From: Dolichospermum sp. LEGE 00240
GTDB lineage: Bacteria; Cyanobacteriota; Cyanobacteriia; Cyanobacteriales; Nostocaceae
DNA length: 34,509 nucleotides
Reading direction: 5' to 3'
Assembly: GCF_015207875.1 (NCBI RefSeq)
Contig: NZ_JADEVZ010000056.1
Coordinates: 1 to 34,509, forward strand
The stretch's first letter is position 1. Every line of letters starts with the position of its first letter. The notes below the pieces were generated by a model, which was given only the letters and a program-made list of their open reading frames with translations, made no database searches and had not been told where the DNA came from. The position numbers were made by a program, and so were the translations under genes. Below, one piece after another: positions 1 to 9,304 of this stretch.

Positions 1-193
1 GGGGGTAGGGGGCAGGGGGATCTGTTTTAGATGTATATTTAATAACTAACAGCCATAAGGGTACAAGGGCAATCCAAGCCAGAAACCATGCACCAATGGG
101 GGCTACGGTTACTCCCATGAGTATGCCACTGAGAAAAAATAAGGTATAATATATGACGAGCCTGGGTATCTTTCCCTGTCTGAGTTTGATCAT
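1..193 (-). CDS. lnt: Apolipoprotein N-acyltransferase, N-terminal part (runs off window)
   Basis: Read leftwards from an ATG at 191-193, the frame stays open to the window edge (64 codons). It encodes a basic N-terminus followed by two hydrophobic segments with the pattern GILMGVTVAPIGAWFLAW, which I recognise as the start of cyanobacterial Lnt, the inner-membrane enzyme that adds the third acyl chain to lipoproteins. An in-frame stop lies 12 codons upstream, and AAGGAG directly abuts the ATG. The last visible codons (…KTDPPAPYP) are encoded by a C-rich low-complexity tract at 1-20 that resembles dispersed Nostocales repeats, so the linker after the first membrane segments seems to have been expanded. 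The gene follows gyrA on the same strand, with a hairpin between them. The call rests on about 60 residues, and another multi-pass membrane protein cannot be excluded. Confidence 0.6.
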   Translation of the reverse strand, partial: MIKLRQGKIPRLVIYYTLFFLSGILMGVTVAPIGAWFLAWIALVPLWLLVIKYTSKTDPPAPYP

Positions 194-230
194 CTCCTTG
201 TGTCCTAAAGTACCTAAAGGAAGGATTCAT

Positions 231-259
231 ATCCCCGACTTCTTAGAGAAGTCGGGGAT
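231..259. terminator. Perfect 13-bp hairpin between gyrA and lnt
   Basis: Arms ATCCCCGACTTCT and its exact complement are separated by three bases, 12 bp after the gyrA stop. No T-run follows on the minus strand, so this is either an imperfect terminator for gyrA, an mRNA-stabilising hairpin, or one copy of a dispersed cyanobacterial palindromic repeat. The stem is certain and the role is inferred. Confidence 0.55.
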
Positions 260-271
260 CTTGTTAATTGT

Positions 272-2896
272 CTATTCTGCTTCTTCTAGTTCTCCTGTAT
301 CTCCTGTGTCGGGGGGAACAATTGCAACTCCAGTAATGGCATCATCTTCGTCTAGACGCTGCACTTTAACTCCAGTAGCTGACCTTGATTGAATAGAAAT
401 GGCATTGACGGCTTGACGAATAATGATACCACGATTGGTGGCCATCATGATTTCGTCGTCGCTGTTGACAATTCGCAGGGTGGCTAATTTGTCTTTGGTT
501 TTGCGGTTTTTGAATTTGGTAGCCATTAAACCTTGTCCAGCACGGTTTTGGAGTCGGAATTGGGAAACGGGAACGCGCTTACCATAACCGCCCATGGTAA
601 TGACTAATACCCAGGGTCCGGTACTGTTGGTGTTGGTGACTTCTGCGATTTCTTCGCTATTTTCGATGTCGGTGGTTTCTAGGGTTTCTTCAATTTCGGC
701 GGTTTCTTCGATTTCTTCGATTTCCGCTTCTGTGCCTGTATCTAAGGTGTCAAGAATGGCGGCTGGTAGGATATCCATGCCGATGAGTTCGTCTTGATTT
801 TTAAGTTTCATGGATTTTACACCACGAGTGGCTCTCCCCAGGGGACGCAGTTGATCATGGGTACAGCGGAAGTGAATAGCCATACCTTGACGTGAGCCGA
901 TAATGATGCTGTCTTCTACTCTGGCTCTTCTCACCCAGCGCAGTTGGTCGCCTTCTTCTAAGGATATGGCAATTAGTCCGTTGGCGCGAATATGGCTAAA
1001 TGCTTCCAGGACGGTTTTTTTGATGTTACCGCCTTTGGTGAGCATGACGAGATATTCTTCGCTGCTAAATTCGTCTACGGGGACAATGGAGGTAATTTTT
1101 TCTTCTTTGGGGATAGGCAACATTTGCACGATGGGCGTGCCGCGACTGGTACGAGAACCGACGGGGATTTGATAGGCTTTGAGGGAGTAGACGACTCCGC
1201 GATCGCTAAAGAATAAGATACTATCATGGTCGCAGCAGGTGAGGAAATGCTCGATGGTATCATCATCTTTGACTTTTGCCCCGGCTTTGCCTCTGGTGGC
1301 ACGGCTTTGGGATTCAAAGGTGTTAACGGGCATCCGTTTGATGTAACCTTGTTCTGTCACCAGAATAATCGCTTTTTCGTTGGCAATTAAGTCAATATCA
1401 TCTATGTCTCCTTCCCCATGAGTGATTACTGTCCTCCGGGGTGTGGCGAAACTGGTTTTAATTTGGCTAATTTCCGTTTCAATGATTTCTAGCACCCGTT
1501 CCCGTCTGGCTAAAATATCCTCTAAATCGCCAATTTTAACTTGTAAATCCTCGTGTTCCAGGCGAATTTTATCGGCTTCTAGCGCTGTTAGTCGCCGTAG
1601 TTGCATTTGCAAAATTGCGTCTGCTTGCACTTCCGACAGTCCGTAAGTGGTGATTAATTCCCCTTTGGCTGTGGGTGCGTCTGGTGCATGACGAATTAAA
1701 ACAATAATTGCATCTAATCGTGATAGGGCAATTAATAAACCTTGCAATAGGTGATCTCGTTCCTGGGCCTTCCTTAATTCGTAGCGGGTGCGGCGTTCAA
1801 TGGAGAGAATGCGGAAATCTAGGAAGACGCTGAGGAAACGTTTGAGGTTCAGGGTTTGGGGTTCACTGTTGACTAGTGCCAACATATTTGCCCCAAAGTT
1901 AGACTGTAAAGGGGTTTGTTTATAAAGGTTGTTTAAAACGACACGGGGATAGGCATCTCGTTTTAATTCTATAACGATTCTCATGCCATCGCGATCGCTC
2001 TCGTCTCGGATATCTGCAATGCCGTCAATGCGTTTATCATTCACCAATTCGGCAATTTTTTCAATTAATGCGGCTTTATTGGTTTGGTAAGGCAGTTCGG
2101 TGATAATAATTGCTTCCCGTTCTGGACGGTTGCGTTGGGCGATGGTTTCAATATTGGCAACACCCCGCATGGTAATTGAACCGCGCCCAGTGGTGTAAGC
2201 TTCTTTAATGCCACTGACTCCCAAAATCTGCGCCCCAGTCGGGAAATCGGGACCATGAATATACTGCATTAACTGAATGTCAGTTATTTCGGGATTGTGA
2301 ATTAGGGCTACTAATCCATCAATCAATTCTCCCAAGTTATGTGGGGGAATATTTGTCGCCATGCCCACAGCAATTCCCGAAGAACCATTTAACAGCAGTT
2401 GGGGAATGCGAGAGGGTAAAACGGTAGGTTCTTGTTGCGAACCATCGAAGTTATCGGCAAAATCTACGGTTTCGGCTTCAATATCTTGGAGGAGGGCAAC
2501 ACTGGTTAATGCGTGCAAGCGACATTCTGTGTACCGCATTGCCGCCGGCGGATCATTGTCCACTGAACCAAAGTTACCATGTCCACTGATAAGAGGCGAT
2601 CGCATGGAAAAATCCTGCGCCATCCGCACCAGGGCATCATACACTGCCGTGTCACCATGAGGGTGATATTTACCTAATACTTCCCCCACCACACGGGCGC
2701 ATTTTCTAAAGGGGCGATCATGTAGTAAACCCAGTTCGTGCATGGCATAGAGGATGCGACGATGCACAGGTTTGAGTCCATCCCTAGCATCTGGCAGCGC
2801 CCGACCTACAATGACGCTCATGGCGTATTCTAGATAAGACCGCGACATTTCACCTCGCAAATCCGTCGGGATAATCCTCTCCTGTGAGGTTGTCAT
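272..2896 (-). CDS. gyrA: DNA gyrase subunit A
   Basis: Full-length type II topoisomerase A subunit (874 residues), which cuts and rejoins DNA while GyrB supplies ATP hydrolysis. The N-terminus [30 protein letters not shown] is diagnostic. The catalytic tyrosine is Y122 in AAMRYTECR, and the quinolone-determining segment reads [10 protein letters not shown] with Thr at 83 and Asp at 87 (E. coli numbering coincides). A long coiled-coil/tower region follows, then a C-terminal six-bladed beta-pinwheel. The GyrA box is degenerate (SRATRGKAG), as I remember for other cyanobacteria. Between pinwheel blades there is a Glu/Thr/Ile-rich insertion of about 40 residues, encoded near 620-740 by imperfect short repeats, and the C-terminus is acidic. 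The ATG is at 2894-2896, and the promoter should lie in the AT-rich gap to its right. Confidence 0.97.
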   Translation of the reverse strand: MTTSQERIIPTDLRGEMSRSYLEYAMSVIVGRALPDARDGLKPVHRRILYAMHELGLLHDRPFRKCARVVGEVLGKYHPHGDTAVYDALVRMAQDFSMRSPLISGHGNFGSVDNDPPAAMRYTECRLHALTSVALLQDIEAETVDFADNFDGSQQEPTVLPSRIPQLLLNGSSGIAVGMATNIPPHNLGELIDGLVALIHNPEITDIQLMQYIHGPDFPTGAQILGVSGIKEAYTTGRGSITMRGVANIETIAQRNRPEREAIIITELPYQTNKAALIEKIAELVNDKRIDGIADIRDESDRDGMRIVIELKRDAYPRVVLNNLYKQTPLQSNFGANMLALVNSEPQTLNLKRFLSVFLDFRILSIERRTRYELRKAQERDHLLQGLLIALSRLDAIIVLIRHAPDAPTAKGELITTYGLSEVQADAILQMQLRRLTALEADKIRLEHEDLQVKIGDLEDILARRERVLEIIETEISQIKTSFATPRRTVITHGEGDIDDIDLIANEKAIILVTEQGYIKRMPVNTFESQSRATRGKAGAKVKDDDTIEHFLTCCDHDSILFFSDRGVVYSLKAYQIPVGSRTSRGTPIVQMLPIPKEEKITSIVPVDEFSSEEYLVMLTKGGNIKKTVLEAFSHIRANGLIAISLEEGDQLRWVRRARVEDSIIIGSRQGMAIHFRCTHDQLRPLGRATRGVKSMKLKNQDELIGMDILPAAILDTLDTGTEAEIEEIEETAEIEETLETTDIENSEEIAEVTNTNSTGPWVLVITMGGYGKRVPVSQFRLQNRAGQGLMATKFKNRKTKDKLATLRIVNSDDEIMMATNRGIIIRQAVNAISIQSRSATGVKVQRLDEDDAITGVAIVPPDTGDTGELEEAE

Positions 2897-3258
2897 AAAC
2901 TCGAAAACTCCAAAAAAATGTAGATTTTAGGCTTCAACTTGACAAAAGACAAAATTATGTCAAATTAACTTTGAATAGTTGTCATATTTTGCTATAATTC
3001 TAACATATTCTCCCACAATTCACACAAATACTATCCAATCTTCAAAAAGAGTCAATTTACAACTTACATAAACAGGCTAGATAATTGCCAACAATCTCCC
3101 AATTTAATTGATTAATTGCATCTAAAAATAACTTTCTTGAAAGAAAATATTTTATAGATGCAGTTTAAAAAATCAACTCAAAACTCCAACTAGAAATAGT
3201 GGCAAATCCTGCTATTTGTTTTGTTAATTTACTTCCAAAAGTTAGATATTAGATTATG
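2897..3258. other. Intergenic, upstream of gyrA
   Basis: AT-rich gap between gyrA (transcribed leftwards) and the stop of a glycosyltransferase gene on the same strand. It should hold the gyrA promoter. I see no open frame, strong inverted repeat or RNA gene in it. Confidence 0.5.
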
Positions 3259-3921
3259 TTAATTAGCGGCAGACATTTTATCTAAGAAAATCTTAGTCGT
3301 ACTATCTTCTACCCTCGTATAAATATAGGTTTCTGGCTCTTTAATTTTCTGAGTTTTGAAGATTTTTTCGGCACGCTCCCATAAATCTGCATCCTCGCCA
3401 TAGGGAATATTATTAAATCCCTTTAATTCAAAAAACATCTGTCTTTTTCCAAAAAATGTAGCACCGACAACACATTCTCTAATATTAATTGTTTGATCAG
3501 GTTGAAAATAATCAGGAACAGAAAATTCCTCCTCAATTTCACATCCACCCTCAATCAAGTCAATCTCTGGATTAGCTTGCATAAATTCCAGCCGCGATTC
3601 TAGATGATGGGCTTTATAAGTATCGTCACTGTCAATAAACGTGATATAGTTACCAAAAGACGCTTGAATACCCGCATTTCTGGCGTAAGCGGCTTTCCGA
3701 TTTTGATGTTTAAGATAACGGATATTATTCAATTTCTGTAAGTAACCATTGACAATTTCAAAAGTATGATCTTGGCTACCATCATCAACTACAATTAATT
3801 CAAAATCCTGAAAAGTTTGTTGAAGTACACTATTTATGCAATCGTTTAAATATTTTGCTCGGTTATAGGTACATAAAATAATCGAGATTGTCGGTTTAGG
3901 GTCAAAATTTATACTAGGCAT
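3259..3921 (-). CDS. Glycosyltransferase family 2 (GT-A fold)
   Basis: The GT2 core starts TISIILCTYNRAKYLNDCINSVLQQ, followed by the nucleotide-binding ELIVVDDGSQD, the RKAAYARNAGI loop and the metal-binding acidic motif IDSDD. It should transfer a sugar from a nucleotide-sugar to a glycan or lipid acceptor; donor and acceptor cannot be told. At about 220 residues it is a short single-domain enzyme without membrane segments. The open frame extends 16 codons further to an ATG at 3967-3969, but a TATAAT box abuts that ATG (3970-3975, with a weak TTTATA 17 bp upstream). Transcription would then begin inside the extension, so I prefer the second ATG at 3919-3921. It is divergent from another GT2 gene that starts at 4031. 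Confidence 0.85.
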   Translation of the reverse strand: MPSINFDPKPTISIILCTYNRAKYLNDCINSVLQQTFQDFELIVVDDGSQDHTFEIVNGYLQKLNNIRYLKHQNRKAAYARNAGIQASFGNYITFIDSDDTYKAHHLESRLEFMQANPEIDLIEGGCEIEEEFSVPDYFQPDQTINIRECVVGATFFGKRQMFFELKGFNNIPYGEDADLWERAEKIFKTQKIKEPETYIYTRVEDSTTKIFLDKMSAAN

Positions 3922-4030
3922 TTTTTTGAGGTTGAACAAAAGTTCCCTGAAATTAGGTATAACTCGCATATTATACGTTATTTATAGATTACTATAAAAA
4001 TCAGCCATTTGTTCAAAATCATTAAATATT

Positions 4031-5008
4031 ATGAATCAAAAGCAGCTTATTCAACAAGAGTTAAATCCTCAAATTACAGTTGTTATGCCAGTGTATAATG
4101 GCGAAAAATATCTTGATACAGCAATCAAGAGTATTCTAAATCAAACGTTTACGAATTTTGAACTTGTCATTGTAGATGATGCTTCAACAGATAGCAGCGT
4201 AAAAATTATAAGTTCCTATGAAGACAAACGCATCAAATTAATTAAAAACAATGTAAATCTGGGGATACCAACAACTAGAAATAAATGTTTGCAAGCATCA
4301 TCAGGTGAATACATTGCTGTTTTAGATTGTGATGATTATGCTTATCCATCAAGATTAGCAGAACAATTTGAGTTTATGGAAAATAACCCAGAGTTTGGTA
4401 TGGTTGGGTCTTGGGTTGAATTAATGGATGATCAGGATAATTTGACCGGTGAAGTATGGAATGAGGAAGAACCCTATCAAAAAATTCCTTGTCGGCTGCT
4501 ATTCCATAATTATTTTGCTCATTCAGCAGTTTTGATGAGAAGAAGTGCAATCAACGCAGTTGAGATAAATGGAGAGGTTTACAGAAAAGATTATCCAAAT
4601 GCTCAAGATTATGATCTATGGGTAAGAATATCCAAAAAATTCAAAGTTTGGAATATTCCCAAAGTGTTAATTAAATATCGTGTACATTCTAATTGTATAA
4701 GTCTAAAAGCCGCAAATTTAGTTGAAAAATTGACCTATAAAATACTTACTGCTCAAATCAATGATTTAGGTATTCAACCCACTGATAAAGAATTAGCATT
4801 ACATAGACAAATAGGATCATATAATCCCCAAAAACTTGATACATCTATAGAGTACATGAAAGAAGTAGCAAATTGGTTAACAGTTCTCAGAAATGCTAAT
4901 CATAAAACAGGTTTATACAATCATCATGATTTTAATCAAGTTCTCGCAGATTTACAGTTATTTATGTTTTGTCATTGTCTTAAACAGGGAATAGGGAATA
5001 GGGAATAG
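4031..5008 (+). CDS. Glycosyltransferase family 2
   Basis: A 325-residue GT2 enzyme: ITVVMPVYNGEKYLDTAIKSIL at the N-terminus, ELVIVDDASTDSS, GIPTTRNKCLQ, and the acidic metal site LDCDDYAYPSR at about residue 100. A second conserved region follows (NAQDYDLWVRISKKF), typical of polysaccharide or lipid-glycan synthases. No membrane anchor is visible, so it is probably cytosolic or peripheral. The final residues (QGIGNRE) are encoded by three tandem GGGAATA heptamers, so the C-terminus has probably been remodelled by a dispersed repeat. It is divergent from the GT2 gene to its left (spacing about 110 bp) and convergent with the peptidase gene to its right. Substrate unknown. Confidence 0.88.
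   Translation: MNQKQLIQQELNPQITVVMPVYNGEKYLDTAIKSILNQTFTNFELVIVDDASTDSSVKIISSYEDKRIKLIKNNVNLGIPTTRNKCLQASSGEYIAVLDCDDYAYPSRLAEQFEFMENNPEFGMVGSWVELMDDQDNLTGEVWNEEEPYQKIPCRLLFHNYFAHSAVLMRRSAINAVEINGEVYRKDYPNAQDYDLWVRISKKFKVWNIPKVLIKYRVHSNCISLKAANLVEKLTYKILTAQINDLGIQPTDKELALHRQIGSYNPQKLDTSIEYMKEVANWLTVLRNANHKTGLYNHHDFNQVLADLQLFMFCHCLKQGIGNRE
4987..5007. repeat. Three tandem GGGAATA heptamers at the 3' end of a glycosyltransferase gene
   Basis: Three perfect copies of a 7-base unit run into the stop codon of the upstream gene. Heptameric tandem repeats of this kind are common in Nostocales genomes; copy number here would alter the C-terminal frame. Confidence 0.8.
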
Positions 5009-5042
5009 ATAAGAAACATAGTGTCTAATAATATATCTATAT

Positions 5043-5960
5043 CTATGAGGTAAAATGCAATGTTCCTTGTTCCGCGTCCAATGTTGCCATTATTCCCACA
5101 GGTAAGGCAGCATTGGGATTATCATGACCAAAGGGGAGATGAGAAACTATGGGAATACCCAAATCACCCAAGCGATCGCGCAAAACTTCCTCTACAGTAA
5201 AACTAGGTATGTTAGGAGGGGCTTCACATTGGGTAAATCCACCTAAAGCAATACCGCGAACTTGGGACAAAACCCCACTTAATCGCCACTGAGTTAACAT
5301 CCTATCAATGCGATAAGGTACTTCTGTGACATCTTCTAAGGCTAAGATCACACCATCAAGGTTGGGTAAAATCGGTGTTCCTAAAAGATGGGTAGCGACT
5401 GTGAGATTACCAGGAAGTAAGATTCCTGTACTTGTCCCACCACCCCAACCACAACCCTTTAAAGGTGAGAGGGGACGACCTTCTACTATGTCTAATAACC
5501 GCTTGATTGACCATTCTGGCTCATTGGCTAGGGTAGTCATGACGGGACCATGTACACTGGCAATTCTGGCGTTGTAGAGACTCCAAAGCAGGGCTGTAAT
5601 GTCAGAAAAGCCGATTAACCATTTAGGGGTAATGGTATTTTCTTGCCAATTCCAATCTTCTAAAATCCGGGTGCTACCAAAACCACCTCTCGCGCAGAGG
5701 ATACCCTTGCATTCTGGATCTTGCCATGCCGTGGCTAATTGCTGACGACGGTGGGCATCTGTACCGGCTAGATAACCATGTCTATTATCTATATTTTCGC
5801 TAATTTTAATCCGATAGCCGTGCGACTTCCAAATTTCCACACCTTGATTAAAAGCCTCAACTTCTCGCAATGCACCACTGGGGGCAATGACGCGCAGTAA
5901 ATCACCGGGTTTGAGGGGTGGGGGTAGGAGGGTAGATTTGAGATTTTGAATATTAGACAT
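5043..5960 (-). CDS. Peptidase family S66 (LD-carboxypeptidase type)
   Basis: Members of this family cleave the L,D-bond that releases the terminal D-Ala from murein tetrapeptide (LdcA), or act on related substrates such as microcin C7. The order of motifs fits S66: PPPLKPGDLLRVIAPSG at the N-terminus, CARGGFGSTR, the nucleophile Ser119 in GFSDITALL, Glu209 in LALEDVTEVPYRIDR, and the catalytic His near 279 in PFGHDNPNAALPVG. The length of 305 is normal and no signal peptide is seen, fitting a cytoplasmic recycling enzyme. The ATG at 5958-5960 is chosen over a TTG one codon upstream. The gene start overlaps the stop of the upstream permease by 8 bp, implying translational coupling. Confidence 0.9.
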   Translation of the reverse strand: MSNIQNLKSTLLPPPLKPGDLLRVIAPSGALREVEAFNQGVEIWKSHGYRIKISENIDNRHGYLAGTDAHRRQQLATAWQDPECKGILCARGGFGSTRILEDWNWQENTITPKWLIGFSDITALLWSLYNARIASVHGPVMTTLANEPEWSIKRLLDIVEGRPLSPLKGCGWGGGTSTGILLPGNLTVATHLLGTPILPNLDGVILALEDVTEVPYRIDRMLTQWRLSGVLSQVRGIALGGFTQCEAPPNIPSFTVEEVLRDRLGDLGIPIVSHLPFGHDNPNAALPVGIMATLDAEQGTLHFTS

Positions 5961-6975
5961 CAAGAGAATTACTGGCGGTTGTTAAATTCTGAGTAGATGT
6001 GGTAGTTGTATCGGTGATAGTAGGTTTCTGATTTCCGCCGATATTTTCCCGTTGGTTAATTAAATAAATACTGATTAAGGTAAGAAAAACCCCAAACCAT
6101 TGAATAGTAGTCAGGACTTCATTGAGAAAAATATAACCAAATATTAAAGCAAAAACGGGTGTGAGAAAAGTCAGAGAACTTAAACTGGTGAGATTACCAC
6201 TAGAGGCAAAGTAGAAGAATAATCCATAGGCGATCGCACTGCCAAATACAGTAGCATAACCTAATGCCATCCAGTCCCATAGGACAAGATTTTCCCACTG
6301 TTGAGATTCTAATACTGAAGAAATTCCCCACAAAGGCAAGCCACCGATAATTGTATGCCATCCTGTAGCCGTTACTGGATCTGCATATCGGCACACAAAC
6401 CGAATCATCACCGTTCCCACAGCCATTGATAAAGCAGCAAGTAACATTAATAACTCACCACGATTAAATAACTCTTGCCAATTATCTATGGAAATGGTTA
6501 TCCCCGCGTCAAAAAGATGGAAAATCCACTCTTGGGGTAAACCAATCAGACTAATTCCTGTAATTCCCAAACCTAACCCCAACCATCCCCATAATCCAAT
6601 ATGTTCTTGAAATAGCCAGAGGGAAAGTAAAGCTACTGCTAGAGGTTGGGAATCTATCATCACCGAACCTAAGCCGGCATTGGTTCTGACTAAACCTTCG
6701 GCTAAAAAGCCTTGAAATAACGTACCATCAACTAAAGCAAATATAATAATCCACAACCATGCTAACCAACTTTGAGGTTGGGGTTTACCCATGAATGCAG
6801 CCACCATGAGAATTAACACCCCCGCAGGTATTAATCTAACTCCCGCCATAAATAGGGGTGTGGTGTGAGGAATTACGCCTTTCATGGCCACCATTGCTGT
6901 ACCCCAAAGGAAAAAAGGAGCAATTAATAGCAGATACGCGAGGGGATTTTTAGATCCACGGAGTTGCACTTGCAT
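5953..6975 (-). CDS. EamA/DMT-family permease (drug/metabolite exporter type)
   Basis: A 340-residue inner-membrane protein with about ten hydrophobic helices in two EamA repeats. The first repeat begins LLLIAPFFLWGTAMVAMKGVIP and contains the RLIPAG motif; the second lies around residues 180-300 and ends with NEVLTTIQWFGVFLTLISIYLIN. The family exports amino acids, nucleosides or small metabolites; the substrate cannot be predicted. The cytosolic tail is Thr/Asn-rich (TITDTTTTSTQNLTTASNS). Its stop overlaps the start of the S66 peptidase gene by 8 bp, so the two are probably co-expressed. It is divergent from mazG with a 66-bp spacer that must hold both promoters. Confidence 0.9.
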   Translation of the reverse strand: MQVQLRGSKNPLAYLLLIAPFFLWGTAMVAMKGVIPHTTPLFMAGVRLIPAGVLILMVAAFMGKPQPQSWLAWLWIIIFALVDGTLFQGFLAEGLVRTNAGLGSVMIDSQPLAVALLSLWLFQEHIGLWGWLGLGLGITGISLIGLPQEWIFHLFDAGITISIDNWQELFNRGELLMLLAALSMAVGTVMIRFVCRYADPVTATGWHTIIGGLPLWGISSVLESQQWENLVLWDWMALGYATVFGSAIAYGLFFYFASSGNLTSLSSLTFLTPVFALIFGYIFLNEVLTTIQWFGVFLTLISIYLINQRENIGGNQKPTITDTTTTSTQNLTTASNSLDV

Positions 6976-7041
6976 GAGATGATTGTGGTTTTTATGAACA
7001 GATGAAAAAATTAGTTTAACTGATTTTACGGTTTCCCCCTC

Positions 7042-7905
7042 GTGGCAAAATTAAGAAACGTAAAGTTAGCCCCAGTCGTCGCAGTGTCAAAAAGCGGTAA
7101 AAAGATGGAAATTAATCAGACTTTAGAGGCGTTACAAGAGTTAATAAATGTGGTGGCGAAATTGCGATCGCCTCAAGGTTGTCCTTGGGATTTGGCACAA
7201 ACCCCATCAAGTCTAACTCCATATATAATTGAAGAGGCTTATGAGGTAGTAGACGCAATTCAAACTGGGGATAAACAGGCTATTTCTGAAGAATTAGGTG
7301 ATTTATTATTACAAGTAGTATTACAGGCGCAAATTGCCAGTGAAGCGGGTGATTTTTCTCTGCAAGAAGTTGCAGAGGGTATTGCTCAAAAGTTAATACG
7401 TCGTCATCCTCATGTATTTGCTGATGTTACCGTGGCCAGTATGGAAGAGGTACACAAAAATTGGGAAACGATTAAAGCAGCAGAAAAAGGAGAAACTGTA
7501 GAAGAGCAAAAACTCAGTCATAAATTAAATCGTTATCGTCGTAGCCTTCCCCCCTTAAATGCGGCGATGAAGATATCTGAAAAAGCTGCTAAGGTTGGTT
7601 TTGAGTGGAATAATGTAGATGAAGTTTGGGGCAAATTTCATGAAGAGTTGGGGGAATTTCAACAGGCTTTAGCTGAAGAAACCAAAGAAAGACAAGAATC
7701 CGAATTAGGTGATTTACTATTTGCCATTATTCAAATTGCTAGATGGCATAAACTTGATCCCAGTGCGGGTTTACAAGGGACAAGTCAGCGATTTATTCAA
7801 AGGTTGCAAAAAATGGAGGATGTGATTGAACGTCCGTTGACAGATTATAGTTTAGAAGAATTAGATACCCTGTGGCAACAGGCTAAAGCCCAACTTGGTC
7901 ACTAG
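7042..7905 (+). CDS. mazG: Nucleoside triphosphate pyrophosphohydrolase MazG
   Basis: MazG hydrolyses (d)NTPs to NMP and pyrophosphate and helps clear aberrant nucleotides. The signature LRSPQGCPWDLAQT is followed by the metal-binding helices IEEAYEVVDAI and EELGDLLLQVVLQAQIA. A second, C-terminal MazG half has HEELGEFQQALAEE and SELGDLLFAIIQIARWH, the two-domain build of the E. coli enzyme. The conserved part begins just after Met22 (ATG at 7105), which would give 266 residues, close to the 263 of E. coli. The GTG at 7042 adds 21 basic residues. Either start is possible; the longer frame is given. Confidence 0.93.
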   Translation: MAKLRNVKLAPVVAVSKSGKKMEINQTLEALQELINVVAKLRSPQGCPWDLAQTPSSLTPYIIEEAYEVVDAIQTGDKQAISEELGDLLLQVVLQAQIASEAGDFSLQEVAEGIAQKLIRRHPHVFADVTVASMEEVHKNWETIKAAEKGETVEEQKLSHKLNRYRRSLPPLNAAMKISEKAAKVGFEWNNVDEVWGKFHEELGEFQQALAEETKERQESELGDLLFAIIQIARWHKLDPSAGLQGTSQRFIQRLQKMEDVIERPLTDYSLEELDTLWQQAKAQLGH

Positions 7906-8000
7906 GTGCTAAATAGCAATTGGTGATATATTTGCGTGAGACCAATTAATATTTAGAACATTTACAGCAGTTTTCATCTATTTAAACCAGACTTTGATTA

Positions 8001-8045
8001 CCTTCTTCCTTTGCGCCTTCCCTACTTTGCGCTTTTGCGCGAAAC
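8001..8045. repeat. Dispersed GCGC-type cyanobacterial repeat
   Basis: A pyrimidine-rich stretch with two TTTGCGC blocks followed by TTTTGCGCGAAAC. It matches, from memory, the short 'tttgcgcctttgcgcg' repeats scattered between Nostocales genes. It lies in the otherwise empty 264-bp gap between mazG and the ABC operon, where mazG and the ABC operon converge. Confidence 0.35.
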
Positions 8046-8112
8046 AAAAACCGTGGTTCATTTACCTGAAATTCGCTTTATTCATAAGTGGGGCTTGCTG
8101 AAAAAGTTGACT

Positions 8113-8142
8113 TGTCAGTTCGCCATTTAGTTATGGCTGACA
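8113..8142 (-). terminator. Possible terminator of the sugar ABC operon
   Basis: The stem TGTCA/TGACA plus GCCAT/ATGGC carries a small bulge and a six-base loop. It lies 27 bp beyond the stop of the last ABC gene and is followed on the minus strand by a CTTTTT run. The stem is imperfect, so the call is tentative. Confidence 0.4.
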
Positions 8143-8169
8143 GTAAAATAATCGCCATATTTACGCCAT

Positions 8170-9249
8170 TTATCTGCGTAATAGCTGATTACCAGATTGA
8201 ACATCAAACCAGTGAAGATTTTGGGACGGTAAAGTTAATCTCATCTCTTCATGATTAGATTTTTCGTCTGGAGTTAACAAAACACGCACGGTCAACGCTT
8301 CCGCGTCATAACTATCAATACGCACACTTACTAAATTGTGCATACCTAAATTTTCCACCAGATATACTCGGCCTTGAATAGTCTGTGTATCCCCTGGTTG
8401 TGCAATCCTGATGTGTTCTGGACGGATACCTAACACAATTTTGGATGGTACTGTTGGTATATCTGGCAACAGTATTTTTGCATCACCTAACATTGCATAG
8501 TGTCCCTGACATGATAAAGTTAGCAAGTTCATTTTTGGACTACCAACAAATCCAGCTACAAATAAATTGGCTGGCTCATTGTATATACGTTCTGGTGAGT
8601 CGAGTTGCTGGACAAAACCATGATTAAGCACAGCCACTTTTGTTGAAAGTGTCATTGCTTCTGTTTGATCGTGCGTGACATAAACCACTGGAGCTTTTTG
8701 GAGAGCAAATATTTGTTTAATATCAGCACGGACTTGTTCCCGTAAAACTGCATCCAGGTTACTCAGTGGTTCATCCAGCAAGTAAACTTCAGCATGACGC
8801 ACTAAAGCTCGACCGACAGCGACCCTCTGTCTTTGCCCCCCTGATAGTTGTCCGGGTTTGCGCTGTAGCAATTCCTCTAATCCCAACAGTTCTGAAACTG
8901 CTGTTACGCGACGCTGAATTTCAACAGAAGGGGTTTTTTTCAACTTGAGTCCAGAGGCTAAGTTTTCAGATACAGTCATATGTGGGTAAAGGGCATAACT
9001 TTGAAATACCATCGCCATATTGCGATCGCCGGGACGTTTAAATGTGATATTCTCATCTCCAAGCAGTATCTGTCCGCTAGTTGGTTCCTCTAACCCTGCA
9101 ATCATTCGTAGTATTGTTGACTTACCACAACCACTCGGACCTAGTAAAGTGAGAAATTCATTGTCATTTACAGTTAAATTAATGTTTTTAACTGGAATAA
9201 TTTTAGAACTATAGGCTTTATTTAGGTTTTTTAGTTCCAGTTTTACCAT
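8170..9249 (-). CDS. Sugar ABC transporter ATP-binding protein (MalK/UgpC/GgtA type)
   Basis: Cytosolic ATPase of a CUT1 importer. From the chosen ATG: Walker A GPSGCGKST at 37-45, Q-loop Q83 in VFQSYALYPHM, ABC signature LSGGQRQR at 135-142, Walker B VYLLDE at 155-160 and the H-loop in YVTHDQTEA. A C-terminal regulatory OB-fold domain (TOBE type; VLGIRPEHIRI) follows. The length of 359 residues is typical. The frame is open for 24 codons upstream into the permease gene, but homology begins at MVKLELKNLNKAY, so the ATG at 9247-9249 is taken. It is the last gene of the four-gene minus-strand operon. In cyanobacteria such systems import glucosylglycerol, sucrose, trehalose or maltose; which one cannot be said. 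Confidence 0.93.
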   Translation of the reverse strand: MVKLELKNLNKAYSSKIIPVKNINLTVNDNEFLTLLGPSGCGKSTILRMIAGLEEPTSGQILLGDENITFKRPGDRNMAMVFQSYALYPHMTVSENLASGLKLKKTPSVEIQRRVTAVSELLGLEELLQRKPGQLSGGQRQRVAVGRALVRHAEVYLLDEPLSNLDAVLREQVRADIKQIFALQKAPVVYVTHDQTEAMTLSTKVAVLNHGFVQQLDSPERIYNEPANLFVAGFVGSPKMNLLTLSCQGHYAMLGDAKILLPDIPTVPSKIVLGIRPEHIRIAQPGDTQTIQGRVYLVENLGMHNLVSVRIDSYDAEALTVRVLLTPDEKSNHEEMRLTLPSQNLHWFDVQSGNQLLRR

Positions 9250-9304
9250 TGTTCTGCTTTTAATTAATGATTTTATTTTTTGACTATTCTTACTTCTTCC
9301 TTTG

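Noticed and set aside
39-230. 63-codon minus-strand ORF at the window start
   Set aside because: It is in another frame over the start of the Lnt-like gene; its sequence lacks the membrane-protein pattern seen in the lnt frame.
2361-2660. 99-codon plus-strand ORF opposite gyrA
   Set aside because: Shadow of the conserved gyrase breakage-reunion domain.
274-2896. Thr83 in GyrA as a quinolone-resistance mutation
   Set aside because: Thr at this position is natural in several wild-type gyrases; nothing indicates a mutation.
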